From: Bacteroidaceae bacterium
Lineage (GTDB): Bacteria; Bacteroidota; Bacteroidia; Bacteroidales; Bacteroidaceae
DNA length: 64,000 nt
Direction: 5' to 3'
Assembly: GCA_017615835.1 (NCBI GenBank)
Contig: JAFZZI010000008.1
Coordinates: 1-64,000, forward strand
Every line of letters starts with the position of its first letter. Within the stretch, counting starts at the first letter, position 1. The position numbers and the translations under genes are program-made. Below are positions 25,778-36,754 of this stretch, in pieces. The notes under the pieces were generated by a model, which ran no database searches, was not told the origin of the DNA, and worked only from the letters and a program-made list of their open reading frames with translations.

Positions 25778-26404
25778 ATGTCGAAAAAGAACAAGAAACT
25801 TCGCACTGAAGATAAAGAAGGAAAGGAACGGATGAATGAAGCTGAGTTGAATGTTGACACGACTGTCGGGACTGAAGATGCCAAGGATGGGCTGGAAGGC
25901 GATGTAACCGGAGAACAGGCTGCCGGACCTGAGGCCGGCGAACCGACTGTCGAGGAGCAGCTGGCTGCAGCAGAGGCGCGGAGCGGACAGCTTGCCGACC
26001 AGCTTCTGCGCCAGGCCGCCGAGTTCGACAATTACCGCAAGCGTACCATCAAAGAGAAGTCTGAACTTATCAAAAGTGCTTCGGCTGATATCGTGACGAA
26101 GATTCTGCCGGTGCTTGACGATATGGAGAGGGCCATTGCAAACAATGAGAAGAGCGATGACACTGTGGTAATAAAGGAGGGTTTCAAACTCATATACAAC
26201 AAACTTATACGCACTCTTGAGTCGGAGGGACTGAAGAAGATTCCCGCGAAAGGCGAGGTATTCGACACTGACCGCCACGAGGCCATTGCCACGATACCGG
26301 CGACACCGGACAATGAGAAGGGAACTGTAATTGACTGCACGCGCGACGGCTACACGTTGAACGACAAGGTAATAAGAATCGCGCAGGTCGTAGTTGCCAA
26401 CTGA
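25778..26404 (+). CDS. grpE: GrpE nucleotide exchange factor
   Basis: A 208-residue DnaK cochaperone that releases ADP and resets the chaperone. The first 60 residues are charged and acidic, then a long coiled-coil helix (EQLAAAEARSGQLADQLLRQAAEFDNYRKRT) and a C-terminal beta domain with the signature around HEAIATIP. It is followed 19 bases later by dnaJ and preceded by a sigma-54-like promoter. No dnaK lies in the window. Confidence 0.95.
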   Translation: MSKKNKKLRTEDKEGKERMNEAELNVDTTVGTEDAKDGLEGDVTGEQAAGPEAGEPTVEEQLAAAEARSGQLADQLLRQAAEFDNYRKRTIKEKSELIKSASADIVTKILPVLDDMERAIANNEKSDDTVVIKEGFKLIYNKLIRTLESEGLKKIPAKGEVFDTDRHEAIATIPATPDNEKGTVIDCTRDGYTLNDKVIRIAQVVVAN

Positions 26405-26423
26405 TAATTCAGACTGAAGAACG

Positions 26424-27587
26424 ATGGCAAAGAGAGACTACTATGAAGTGCTGGAGGTGCCTAAGAACGCCACAGCAGACGAGATAAAGAAAGCCTACCG
26501 CAAAAAGGCCATACAGTACCATCCGGACAAGAACCCCGGTGACAAGGCTGCCGAGGAGAAGTTCAAGGAGGCAGCCGAGGCTTACGGTGTGCTGAGCGAC
26601 CCCGACAAGAGGGCCAAATACGACCAGTTCGGCTTTGACGGACTGAACGGTACCGGAGGATTCGGCGGCGGAGGATTCGGCGGTCAGGGAATGTCCATGG
26701 ATGACATATTCTCGATGTTCGGTGACATTTTCGGCGGCGGGTTCGGAGGATTCAGCGGATTCGGAGGCAGCCGGTCTTCGATGCGGAATGAACGCAAGGC
26801 CAAGGGCGCGGATGTGAGAATCAAGGTCTCGCTGACACTTGAGGAAATCAACACCGGAGTAACCAAAAAGTTCAAGGTCAAAAAGCAGGTTCCATGCACC
26901 CACTGCGGCGGAACCGGCGGTGAGGGAGGCAGCGGCATGCAGACATGTCCCGACTGTCACGGAACCGGAAGGGTGACACGTACCCAGAACAGCATTTTCG
27001 GTATGATGCAGACCGAATCGTACTGCCCGAGATGCGGAGGCGAAGGCCAGATTGTTCAGAACAAATGCAAGTTCTGCAACGGCGAAGGTACTGTTTACGG
27101 CGAAGAGATAGTGGAAGTTAAGATTCCTGCCGGCGTTTCGGAGGGTATGCAGCTGTCTGTAAACGGCAAGGGCAATGCAGGAAGACACAACGGATATAGC
27201 GGCAGTCTGCTCATCCTGATTGAAGAGCAGCCGCACAAAGAACTGATACGCGACGAGAATGACCTTATTTACAATCTGTTGCTGACTGTACCTCAGGCCA
27301 CTTTGGGCGGAACTGTACAGATTCCCACTCTCGACGGTGCCGTAAAAGTGAAGATTGAGCCCGGAACGCAACCCGGAAAAGTCCTGAGACTAAGATACAA
27401 GGGGCTGCCGGTACTGAACAGCAACCAGCGCGGCGACTTGCTGGTGAACGTCAGCGTTTACATACCTGAATCGCTGAACCGCGACGAGAAGGCTGCGATT
27501 GAGAAGATGGCCGAATCTGACCACTTCAAGCCTACCCAATCGGCAAAAGACAAGATCTTCCGAAAGTTCAAGAATTATTTTGAGTAA
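26424..27587 (+). CDS. dnaJ: DnaJ chaperone
   Basis: A 387-residue type I DnaJ. It has the J domain with HPD (about 33-35), a Gly/Phe-rich linker (about 72-125), four zinc-binding CxxCxGxG repeats ([32 protein letters not shown]) and two beta-barrel substrate domains. It stimulates DnaK ATPase and delivers unfolded clients. It shares a transcript with grpE. Confidence 0.96.
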   Translation: MAKRDYYEVLEVPKNATADEIKKAYRKKAIQYHPDKNPGDKAAEEKFKEAAEAYGVLSDPDKRAKYDQFGFDGLNGTGGFGGGGFGGQGMSMDDIFSMFGDIFGGGFGGFSGFGGSRSSMRNERKAKGADVRIKVSLTLEEINTGVTKKFKVKKQVPCTHCGGTGGEGGSGMQTCPDCHGTGRVTRTQNSIFGMMQTESYCPRCGGEGQIVQNKCKFCNGEGTVYGEEIVEVKIPAGVSEGMQLSVNGKGNAGRHNGYSGSLLILIEEQPHKELIRDENDLIYNLLLTVPQATLGGTVQIPTLDGAVKVKIEPGTQPGKVLRLRYKGLPVLNSNQRGDLLVNVSVYIPESLNRDEKAAIEKMAESDHFKPTQSAKDKIFRKFKNYFE

Positions 27588-27640
27588 TATCAGTATTACC
27601 TCAAATCAACATTATTATTAACAGTTAATACCTTTTCAAA

Positions 27641-28948
27641 ATGACCTATGAAGAAGCTATTGAGAAACTGTGTGTAAAGACTCCCATGTTCCAGCAAGTC
27701 GGTTCAGACGCCTATAAACCGGGGTTGGTGAACACTTTGCACTTGGACGAGTATTACGGCCATCCGTACCGCAAGTTCCGCAGCGTGCACATAGCCGGAA
27801 CCAACGGCAAGGGCAGTACTGCCCATACGCTGGCGGCGATACTGCAGGCAGCCGGCTACCGGACGGGACTCTACACGTCTCCACACCTTACCGACTTCAG
27901 CGAAAGGATAAGAGTGAACGGCATCCCCATCAATTCTGACTTTGTTGTGAATTTTCTTGAGAAAGACAGTGCCTTCCACGACTCGCTGCAACCATCATTC
28001 TTCGAGCTCACCACACAGATGGCTTTCTGTTATTTCGCATGGTGCGGGGTTGACGTAGCTGTAATTGAAACCGGTCTTGGCGGCAGGCTCGACTGCACCA
28101 ACATTATCTATCCGGACCTTACAGTCATCACAAATATAGGTTTTGACCACACACAGTTCCTTGGAGACACTCTGGCGGAAATAGCCGCAGAAAAGGCCGG
28201 CATCATCAAGCCCGGAGTGACAGCCGTGATTGGAGAAGACTGTGCCGAGACCAGGCCGGTGTTTGAAAAGAGGGCCCGCGAGTGCTTTTCACGGACAGTG
28301 TTCGCTCAGGACAATTGTAAAATTTTATCATCATCGCAAACAGATGATGGCAAGATGATTTACGAGACTCTTGACTACCCTGCCCTGGTATCGGAACTGG
28401 GCGGTCTGTGTCAGCAGAACAATGCAAACACCATCTTGTACGCTGTCAGCGAACTGCAGAGGTCAGGATGGCAACTGCCCGAGAGTGCGGTGCGCAAGGG
28501 CTTTGCCGAGGTATGCGAAATGACTGGGCTCAGGGGCCGCTGGCAGACTCTGCGCATGAATCCAAGAATAATCTGCGACACTGGTCACAACAGCCACGGA
28601 CTCAAGTATGTGGCCGATCAGTTGGAAAGGCTGGCAGCTAAGCCCGGTTCCGGACGCCTGCGTATTGTATTCGGCATGGTCAGCGACAAGGATGTGGACA
28701 AGGTGCTGGAGATTATGCCGAAGGACGCTGAGTGGTACTTCACTCAGGCAAGCGTGAAGCGTGCGATACCCGCTGAAAGTCTGAGAAAAATGGCCGCAGG
28801 ATTCGGATGTAACGGGAGGGTCTTCGGTTCTGTGGCAGAGGCTGTCAGAACTGCCAAGAGCGAGGCTGCATCCGATGACATCATTTATGTAGGCGGCAGC
28901 ACCTTCGTGGTTGCAGAACTACTTTCCATGCCCGAATTCAGGGAGTAG
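27641..28948 (+). CDS. folC: Folylpolyglutamate / dihydrofolate synthase
   Basis: A 435-residue Mur-ligase-like ATP-dependent enzyme that adds glutamate to dihydropteroate and folates. The P-loop GTNGKGSTAH (about residues 53-62), ETGLGGRLDCTN, NIGFDHTQFLG and the C-terminal CDTGHNSHG are the family marks. It is 53 bases downstream of dnaJ and may be read through from it. A terminator follows. Confidence 0.94.
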   Translation: MTYEEAIEKLCVKTPMFQQVGSDAYKPGLVNTLHLDEYYGHPYRKFRSVHIAGTNGKGSTAHTLAAILQAAGYRTGLYTSPHLTDFSERIRVNGIPINSDFVVNFLEKDSAFHDSLQPSFFELTTQMAFCYFAWCGVDVAVIETGLGGRLDCTNIIYPDLTVITNIGFDHTQFLGDTLAEIAAEKAGIIKPGVTAVIGEDCAETRPVFEKRARECFSRTVFAQDNCKILSSSQTDDGKMIYETLDYPALVSELGGLCQQNNANTILYAVSELQRSGWQLPESAVRKGFAEVCEMTGLRGRWQTLRMNPRIICDTGHNSHGLKYVADQLERLAAKPGSGRLRIVFGMVSDKDVDKVLEIMPKDAEWYFTQASVKRAIPAESLRKMAAGFGCNGRVFGSVAEAVRTAKSEAASDDIIYVGGSTFVVAELLSMPEFRE

Positions 28949-28983
28949 GCTGACTACTGTCTTTTCTCTGCTTATTTTCTTTG

Positions 28984-29010
28984 AAAATGCTTGCACCTGC
29001 GAGCATTTTT
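28984..29010 (+). terminator. Terminator after folC
   Basis: An 11-bp stem with one mismatch (28984-28994 with 28999-29009, loop ACCT) ends in a T run. It closes the grpE-dnaJ-folC unit before the sugar operon. Confidence 0.78.
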
Positions 29011-29061
29011 ATGTTATTTTGCGTAATTTTAGTATTATTAAAAATAACATATCAAGGATAG

Positions 29062-30150
29062 ATGGGCGACTTTTTCATCAAGGACAACCTTTCCGGACTC
29101 AGGAGAGAGGATTTTCAAAAGACCGTACAAGGCAGAAAGACAGACCTTTACATTTTAAGAAACAGTACTGGCGCAGAGGTGGCCGTAACCAACTATGCCG
29201 GAGCGCTGCTGACAATAATGATGCCTGACCGCAACGGCAGGTATGCCAGCGTCATCGGCGGTCACGACAGCATAGATCATGTCGAAAACAGTGCTGAGAC
29301 ATTCCTCAGCACTCTTATCGGCAGGTACGGCAACCGCATTGCGGCAGGCAAGTTCACAATTGACGGGAAAGAGTACCAGGTAGCTCTGAACGACGGCCCG
29401 AATCATCTTCACGGTGGTCCGACAGGCTATCACAAGCGGGTATGGGATGCCGAACAGACTGATGCAGGCAGCCTTCAGCTGCACTATCTGTCGGAGGACG
29501 GCGAGGAGGGTTTCCCCGGAAATCTCGACATCAACGTAACCTACAGGCTGACTGACCAGAACGAACTGGTGATTGAGTACGAGGCCACCACTGACAGAAA
29601 GACAATAGTCAACCTGACTAACCACGCTTATTTCAATCTTAACGGACTGCGCAAGGACACACCGTCGGTTCTGGACTATCAGCTGACGGTGAATGCCGAC
29701 CACTATCTGCCAATCGACAGCACCTGCATTCCACTCGGAAACATAGACAAGGTCAAAGGGACAGCGTTTGACTTCCGCACTCCACATCGTATCGGAGACC
29801 GGATAGACAGTTGTGAACAGACCAGGAACGGCAACGGCTACGACCACTGCTGGGTGCTGAACAAGCGCGAGCCTGGCGAGTTGAGCCTTGCGGTCAGGTG
29901 TGTGGACCCGGAGAGCGGTCGCACACTGGAGTGCTACACCACCGAACCGGGGGTTCAGGTGTACTCGGGCAATTGGTGCAACGGCAGTATTTGCGCACAT
30001 GGCTCCACCCTGCCGCGCCGCTCGGCTATCTGCTTTGAGGCCCAGCACTTCCCCGACAGTCCGAACAGGCCCTACTTCCCCACAACGGTGTTAAATCCGG
30101 GCGAGGTTTACACACAGACTACCGTTTACCGCTTCGGTGTTGCAGAATAA
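29062..30150 (+). CDS. galM: Aldose 1-epimerase (galactose mutarotase), cytoplasmic
   Basis: A 362-residue mutarotase converting beta- to alpha-sugars so that galactokinase can act. There is no signal peptide, so it is cytoplasmic. Family marks are YGNRIAAGKF, the histidine stretch NHLHGG, the catalytic histidine in NLTNHAYFNL and a glutamate in ICFEAQHFPDSPN. It is the first gene of a seven-gene operon and lies eight bases before galK. I found no convincing promoter in the 110-base gap; TATTTTG at about 29015 is a degenerate candidate. Confidence 0.92.
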   Translation: MGDFFIKDNLSGLRREDFQKTVQGRKTDLYILRNSTGAEVAVTNYAGALLTIMMPDRNGRYASVIGGHDSIDHVENSAETFLSTLIGRYGNRIAAGKFTIDGKEYQVALNDGPNHLHGGPTGYHKRVWDAEQTDAGSLQLHYLSEDGEEGFPGNLDINVTYRLTDQNELVIEYEATTDRKTIVNLTNHAYFNLNGLRKDTPSVLDYQLTVNADHYLPIDSTCIPLGNIDKVKGTAFDFRTPHRIGDRIDSCEQTRNGNGYDHCWVLNKREPGELSLAVRCVDPESGRTLECYTTEPGVQVYSGNWCNGSICAHGSTLPRRSAICFEAQHFPDSPNRPYFPTTVLNPGEVYTQTTVYRFGVAE

Positions 30151-30158
30151 TTTGACCG

Positions 30159-31316
<1,158 letters not shown>

Positions 31317-31335
31317 TCATTAATATTTTTATCGT

Positions 31336-32502
31336 ATGGGAAAATCAATTAGAATTGCAGGGCTTCTGTGCCTCTGCTGTATTTGTCTCCTGACGTCCTG
31401 TACCCGGCAAAATGCCGCACCGGTATTGAACAAGGCAGATTTTCAGACCGAGTTTACAGGCAAGAAAACTGACCTTTATGTGCTGAAGAATGCCAAGGGC
31501 ATGGAGGTTTACGTCACTAACTTCGGTGCCCGTATCGTGGCCATCATGGTACCTGACAGGGACGGCCGGATGCAGGATGTGGTCATCGGATTCTCCAACA
31601 TCAAGGACTACACAACCCAGGCCAGCGACTTCGGCTCGTCGGTCGGCCGTTATGCCAACCGTATCGATCAGGGCAGAATCACCCTGGACGGTGTAACCTA
31701 CCAGTTGCCGCAGAACAACTTCGGCCACTGCCTTCACGGAGGATGCACGCTTGAGCCGGAACCGATGGGCTGGCAGAATCTTGTGTATGACGTTGAGAGT
31801 GTGACCAATAACAGCATTACGCTGGTAATGAACTCGGCTGACGGTGAAGCCGGATTCCCGGGAAACGTAGTTGCGAAGACCATCTACACCGTAAAGGATG
31901 ACAACTCGATAGATATCGTATGGAAGGCTACCACCGACAAGAAGACGGTGATAAACCAGACCAACCATTCATATTTCAACCTGAACGCCGATCACTCGAT
32001 GCCGATTACCAACCACATACTGACTCTGAATGCTGACAACTTCACTCCATGCGACAACACCTACATGACAACCGGCGAGATTCTTCCGGTGGCAGGGACT
32101 CCGATGGATTTCACCAAGGGGAAGGAGATCGGCAAGGAGATAGACAACTATTCGTACGAGCAGTTGAAGAACGGTAACGGATACGACCACAACTGGGTGC
32201 TCAACACCAAGGGTGACGACACCAAATGTGCAGCCAAACTGTACAGTCCCGTCACGGGTATCTACGTTGAGGTATATACCAACGAGCCGGGAATCCAGTT
32301 CTATTCAGGAAACTTCCTGGACGGATCAGGCACGGGCAAGCAGGGACAGAAGATGGAAAAGCGCACAGGCTGCTGCCTGGAGACCCAGAAGTTCCCCGAC
32401 AGTCCTAACAAGGCTGACCTTCCGGGCTGGTACAGCGCGGTTCTGGAGCCCGGACAGGAGTACTACAGCCACTGTGTGTACAAGTTCGGCGTTGAAAAGT
32501 AA
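31336..32502 (+). CDS. Aldose 1-epimerase, lipoprotein form
   Basis: A 388-residue mutarotase with a lipoprotein signal peptide (LLCLCCICLLTSC, lipid-modified cysteine about residue 22). It acts outside the inner membrane, unlike the galM two genes upstream. Catalytic regions are NQTNHSYFNL and CLETQKFPDSPN. In the Bacteroides arabinose locus an equivalent gene (araM) precedes the transporter, so the substrate may be L-arabinose, galactose or both. It lies 18 bases before the SGLT gene. Confidence 0.88.
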   Translation: MGKSIRIAGLLCLCCICLLTSCTRQNAAPVLNKADFQTEFTGKKTDLYVLKNAKGMEVYVTNFGARIVAIMVPDRDGRMQDVVIGFSNIKDYTTQASDFGSSVGRYANRIDQGRITLDGVTYQLPQNNFGHCLHGGCTLEPEPMGWQNLVYDVESVTNNSITLVMNSADGEAGFPGNVVAKTIYTVKDDNSIDIVWKATTDKKTVINQTNHSYFNLNADHSMPITNHILTLNADNFTPCDNTYMTTGEILPVAGTPMDFTKGKEIGKEIDNYSYEQLKNGNGYDHNWVLNTKGDDTKCAAKLYSPVTGIYVEVYTNEPGIQFYSGNFLDGSGTGKQGQKMEKRTGCCLETQKFPDSPNKADLPGWYSAVLEPGQEYYSHCVYKFGVEK

Positions 32503-32520
32503 TTATCAATTTATATAGCA

Positions 32521-34494
32521 ATGGATATAATGAGCAACGACATTATGCAAAGACTGGCCGATAATGGTTTCAAACCTGTCGACTATGTGATTTTCTTCAT
32601 CTATCTGGCCGTACTGATTTTCCTCGGCTTCTTCGTGTCAAGGAAGAAAGACGGTAAAGAAAAGAGTTCCAACGATTACTTCCTGGCGGGCAACACACTG
32701 ACCTGGTGGGCCGTAGGTGCTTCACTGATTGCGGCAAACATCAGTGCCGAACAATTCATCGGAATGAGCGGCTCTGCCTATGCCTCAGGTATCGCCGTAG
32801 CTGCATACGAGCTTATGGCAGCCCTCACGCTTGTTGTCGTCGGCAAGTTCATCCTGCCGGTAATGATCAAGAACAAGGTGTTTACCATTCCTCAGTTCCT
32901 GACTAACCGTTACAACAAGGGAGTAGGTCTGGCTTTCTCAATCTTCTGGCTATTCCTGTATGTGTTCATCAACCTGACTTCGGTTGCATGGCTGGGTGCC
33001 CTCGCCATTGAGCAGATTCTCGGCCTGAAGGGTGCAGTGCTGATGATTGGCAGTTCCGAGGTTTCGGTGCGTCTGGTCATCATCATCTTCCTGTATCTGG
33101 TTGCCGGCGTTTATTCTATCTACGGAGGTCTGGCTTCCGTGGCATGGACAGACGTAATGCAGGTCGTGTTCCTCGTGGGCGGCGGCCTCATCACTGCTTT
33201 CTTCGCCCTGAAGACCATTGCCCCGCATCTTGGTGTTGACGGTGCCGTACCTGCCCTGGGAGAAGTTATGAACCGTCTGGGAGATATTCCGGGCGACCGT
33301 CACTTCAATCTGGTTGTGGAACGTCAGGCTGATCTGTATCCCACAATTTCAGACGATCCTTTCTTCACTCTTCCGGGCATTGTCCTGATTGTGGGTGCAA
33401 TGTGGCTTACCAACCTCGGCTACTGGGGCTTCAACCAGTATATCATCCAGAAGGGTCTTGCTGCAAAGAACATCGACGAAGCCAAGAAGGGTCTTGTGTT
33501 CGCCGGATTCCTGAAGATTCTCATCCCGTTCATCGTCTGCATACCGGGTGTCTGCGCATACCTTATCTGGAACGACACAGACCTGCACAACCGTCTGCTC
33601 AACGAAGGACTGCTTGCAGGCTCGATCAACATCTCGGACGACGCCTATCCATTCCTGATCCGCAACTTCACACCTGTTGTGGTCAAGGGTCTGTCGTTCG
33701 CTGCTCTGACTGCTGCCGTGATATCATCGCTCGCATCTATGTTCAACTCGACTTCTACAATCTTCACGATGGATGTATATCACCAGTTCATCAAGAAGGA
33801 TGCTACTGACCGCAGTCTCGTGAAGGTTGGCCGTATCACCGCTGTTGCAGCCCTCATCATAGCTCTTCTGGCGATCTATCCTATCATGGGCGGAGCCGAT
33901 CAGGCATTCCAGATTATTCAGGAGTATTCAGGATTCGTATATCCGGGTATTGTAGTGATTTTCAGCCTTGGTCTGCTCTGGAAACGTTCAAGCGGCACTG
34001 CCGCCATCGTTACTGCTATCAGCACTTTCGTCTTCTCGATTCTGTTCAAGATTATCATGCCGAACACTCCGTTCCTCATCCGCATGGGTTACGTGTTCTT
34101 CGTTTTGGTTCTGCTGTTCGTGAGCATTTCGCTTATGAGCAAGAAGTCGGTAGAGGCTAAGACTCTCGACAACCAGACTATAGCCACACAGCTCAAGTGG
34201 AGCAGCATCCTGTTCATACTTTCAATTGTGTGCTATGTCTTTGGTGCAATCGTCATGTTTGCCAACAACGACGTATGCATCAAACTGAAGAACCTCGGAT
34301 TCGAAGGTATTTTCTTCCTTGCAACTGTATTCCTCGTACTCAGCATCTACCTGAATTCGAATGCAAAGGACAAGGTGCAGGATCCCAAGGCTATCGACAT
34401 AGACCTTTCGCTCTTCCGTACCAACCGTCAGTTCAACATCGGTGCCTTCGGCATCATTGTCCTGCTGGCTATTCTGTACACAACTCTTTGGTAA
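32521..34494 (+). CDS. Sodium/sugar symporter (SSS family)
   Basis: A 657-residue sodium:solute symporter with about 14 membrane helices. The core starts with [17 protein letters not shown], then [25 protein letters not shown] and the sodium-site helix [25 protein letters not shown], typical of SGLT-type sugar transporters. Its place between a mutarotase and araD suggests arabinose (AraP-like) or galactose uptake. The araD start follows after four bases. Confidence 0.9.
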   Translation: MDIMSNDIMQRLADNGFKPVDYVIFFIYLAVLIFLGFFVSRKKDGKEKSSNDYFLAGNTLTWWAVGASLIAANISAEQFIGMSGSAYASGIAVAAYELMAALTLVVVGKFILPVMIKNKVFTIPQFLTNRYNKGVGLAFSIFWLFLYVFINLTSVAWLGALAIEQILGLKGAVLMIGSSEVSVRLVIIIFLYLVAGVYSIYGGLASVAWTDVMQVVFLVGGGLITAFFALKTIAPHLGVDGAVPALGEVMNRLGDIPGDRHFNLVVERQADLYPTISDDPFFTLPGIVLIVGAMWLTNLGYWGFNQYIIQKGLAAKNIDEAKKGLVFAGFLKILIPFIVCIPGVCAYLIWNDTDLHNRLLNEGLLAGSINISDDAYPFLIRNFTPVVVKGLSFAALTAAVISSLASMFNSTSTIFTMDVYHQFIKKDATDRSLVKVGRITAVAALIIALLAIYPIMGGADQAFQIIQEYSGFVYPGIVVIFSLGLLWKRSSGTAAIVTAISTFVFSILFKIIMPNTPFLIRMGYVFFVLVLLFVSISLMSKKSVEAKTLDNQTIATQLKWSSILFILSIVCYVFGAIVMFANNDVCIKLKNLGFEGIFFLATVFLVLSIYLNSNAKDKVQDPKAIDIDLSLFRTNRQFNIGAFGIIVLLAILYTTLW

Positions 34495-34498
34495 CAGG

Positions 34499-35194
34499 AT
34501 GCTTGAAGAACTGAAAGAGAAAGTATTCCAGGCCAATCTGGATCTTGTGAGACAGGGCTTGGTGATTTTCACTTGGGGCAACGTGTCGGGCATAGACCGC
34601 GAGAAAGGACTTGTAGTAATCAAGCCCAGCGGTGTGAGCTACGACGAGATGAAGGCCTCGGACATGGTTGTCGTCTCCCTCACCACCGGCAAGGTGGTCG
34701 AGGGGGATCTCAACCCTTCGTCCGATACGCCCACACATCTTGTGCTGTACAGGGCGTTTCCCAACATAAAGGGTGTGGTGCATACACACTCCACTTATGC
34801 AACTGCTTGGGCACAGGCAGGCATGGACATTCCCAATATAGGGACGACGCATGCTGACTATTTCTACAAGGACATCCCCTGCACAGCCGACATGAGCGAG
34901 ACTGAGGTCAAGGGTGAGTATGAGCTGGAAACAGGCAACGTGATTGTACGCCGCTTCGAAGGCATCAATCCTGATCATACGCCCGGCGTACTTGTGAAGA
35001 ACCACGGCCCGTTCGCATGGGGAACCAGTCCGGCAAATGCAGTTTACAATGCCAAGGTTATGGAACAGTGTGCCAAGATGGCCTATATATCACTGACACT
35101 TAACCCTGAGACTACGATGAACCCGCTTCTGATTGAGAAGCATTACATGCGCAAGCATGGACCGGGTGCATACTACGGACAAAAGAAAAAATAA
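34499..35194 (+). CDS. araD: L-ribulose-5-phosphate 4-epimerase
   Basis: A 231-residue class II aldolase-like enzyme that epimerises L-ribulose 5-phosphate to D-xylulose 5-phosphate. Marks are [25 protein letters not shown] and the zinc-binding [12 protein letters not shown], and later KNHGPFAWG. The frame is open from 34442, but the ATG at 34499 gives the family length (231) and follows the symporter stop by four bases. Confidence 0.94.
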   Translation: MLEELKEKVFQANLDLVRQGLVIFTWGNVSGIDREKGLVVIKPSGVSYDEMKASDMVVVSLTTGKVVEGDLNPSSDTPTHLVLYRAFPNIKGVVHTHSTYATAWAQAGMDIPNIGTTHADYFYKDIPCTADMSETEVKGEYELETGNVIVRRFEGINPDHTPGVLVKNHGPFAWGTSPANAVYNAKVMEQCAKMAYISLTLNPETTMNPLLIEKHYMRKHGPGAYYGQKKK

Positions 35195-35219
35195 CTGTAA
35201 CACTATTATTCGATACAAT

Positions 35220-36752
35220 ATGTTTGACAATTATGAGATATGGTGGGTGACCGGTGCACAGCTCCTTTACGGAGGCGATGCTGTGGTTGCCGTTGACGGT
35301 CACTCGAAAGAGATGGTTGCCGGTCTGAACCAGAGCGGCAACATTCCGGTTAAGATTGTGTACAAGGGTACAGCCAACTCAAGCAAGGAGGTTGAGGCTG
35401 TGATGAAAGCTGCCAACAATGACGAGAAGTGTGTGGGTATCATAACCTGGATGCACACGTTCAGTCCCGCCAAGATGTGGATTCACGGCCTTCAGCAACT
35501 GAAGAAACCTCTCCTGCACTTCCATACCCAGTACAACAAAGAGATTCCATGGGATACGATGGACATGGATTTCATGAACCTGAACCAAAGTGCTCACGGT
35601 GACCGCGAGTTCGGTCATATCTGCGCCCGCATGCGCCTTCGCCGCAAGGTTGTGGCAGGTTACTGGCAGGATTCAGAGGCTCAGGAGCACATTGCCGTAT
35701 GGGCACGCGTATGCGCTGCATGGGCTGACGCACAGGATTGCCTTATTCTGCGCTTCGGCGACCAGATGAACAATGTGGCCGTGACCGACGGCGACAAGGT
35801 TGCAGCTGAGCAAGTTATGGGCTATCATGTCGATTATATGCCTTTCAGCGATGTCATGCCTTTCTTCGATGCTGTAAAGGATGCAGATGTTGACGCTCTT
35901 GTGTCTGAGTATTTCAAACTGTACAAGCACGACAAGTCGCTTGAGGACAAGAGCACAGTCGCTTTCAAAAAGGTGTGGAACAGCGCCAAGGCAGAACTGA
36001 CCCTGCGCGCCGTGCTTAAGGCCAAAGGGGCCAAAGGCTTCACAACCAACTTCGATGACCTGGGCGATGCAAACGTTGAGCAGACCGGTCACGGATTCGA
36101 TCAGATTCCTGGTCTCGCATCTCAGCGCCTTATGGAAGAGGGTTACGGTTTCGGCGCAGAAGGTGACTGGAAGACAGCAGCCCTGTACCGCACCACATGG
36201 TTCATGACACAGGGTATGCCTAAAGGCTGCTCGTTCCTTGAGGACTACACTCTGAACTTTGACGGCAGACGCAGCGCAATTCTTCAGTCGCACATGCTTG
36301 AAATCTGCCCGAAGATTGCCGCTGACGCCCCGCGTCTGGAAGTTCACCATCTTGGCATAGGCATCCGCAAGACTCCGACCGCCCGCCTGGTATTCACAAG
36401 CAAGGAGGGCAAGGGCGTTGCCGCTACCGTTGTGGATATGGGCAACCGGTTCCGCCTGATTGCAACCGATGTTGAGTGCATCAAGCCGAAACCTCTGCCA
36501 AAATTGCCGGTAGCCAGCGCTCTGTGGATTCCCGAGCCTGACTTCAAGACAGGTGCTGCCGCATGGATTCTGGCAGGTGGTACGCACCACAGCAGTTTCT
36601 CATACGACATTACTCCCGAATTCTGGGAAGATTATGCCGAAATTGCAGGTATCGAGTATCTGCACATCAATGAGAAGACCAATCTTGAGGATTTCAAGAA
36701 GGAACTGCGCATGAATGAGGTTTACTATATGCTGAATAAGTCACTCTGCTGA
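35220..36752 (+). CDS. araA: L-arabinose isomerase
   Basis: A 510-residue enzyme turning L-arabinose into L-ribulose with manganese. The start MFDNYEIWWVTGAQLLYGG is typical, as are MHTFSPAKMWI, LHFHTQYN, the metal-site stretch KGCSFLEDYT and LEVHHLGIG. The longer frame from 35133 overlaps araD and is rejected. araA lies between araD and the FGGY kinase. Confidence 0.95.
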   Translation: MFDNYEIWWVTGAQLLYGGDAVVAVDGHSKEMVAGLNQSGNIPVKIVYKGTANSSKEVEAVMKAANNDEKCVGIITWMHTFSPAKMWIHGLQQLKKPLLHFHTQYNKEIPWDTMDMDFMNLNQSAHGDREFGHICARMRLRRKVVAGYWQDSEAQEHIAVWARVCAAWADAQDCLILRFGDQMNNVAVTDGDKVAAEQVMGYHVDYMPFSDVMPFFDAVKDADVDALVSEYFKLYKHDKSLEDKSTVAFKKVWNSAKAELTLRAVLKAKGAKGFTTNFDDLGDANVEQTGHGFDQIPGLASQRLMEEGYGFGAEGDWKTAALYRTTWFMTQGMPKGCSFLEDYTLNFDGRRSAILQSHMLEICPKIAADAPRLEVHHLGIGIRKTPTARLVFTSKEGKGVAATVVDMGNRFRLIATDVECIKPKPLPKLPVASALWIPEPDFKTGAAAWILAGGTHHSSFSYDITPEFWEDYAEIAGIEYLHINEKTNLEDFKKELRMNEVYYMLNKSLC

Positions 36753-36754
36753 TT

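Noticed and set aside
26409-27371. Minus-strand open frame of about 320 codons over dnaJ
   Set aside because: It mirrors the Gly/Phe-rich and zinc regions of dnaJ. Such shadow frames are common opposite GC-rich genes.
29155-30048. Minus-strand open frame of about 297 codons over galM
   Set aside because: Antisense to a clear mutarotase, with no family resemblance.
35673-36590. Minus-strand open frame of about 305 codons over araA
   Set aside because: Antisense to L-arabinose isomerase, cysteine-rich without motif.
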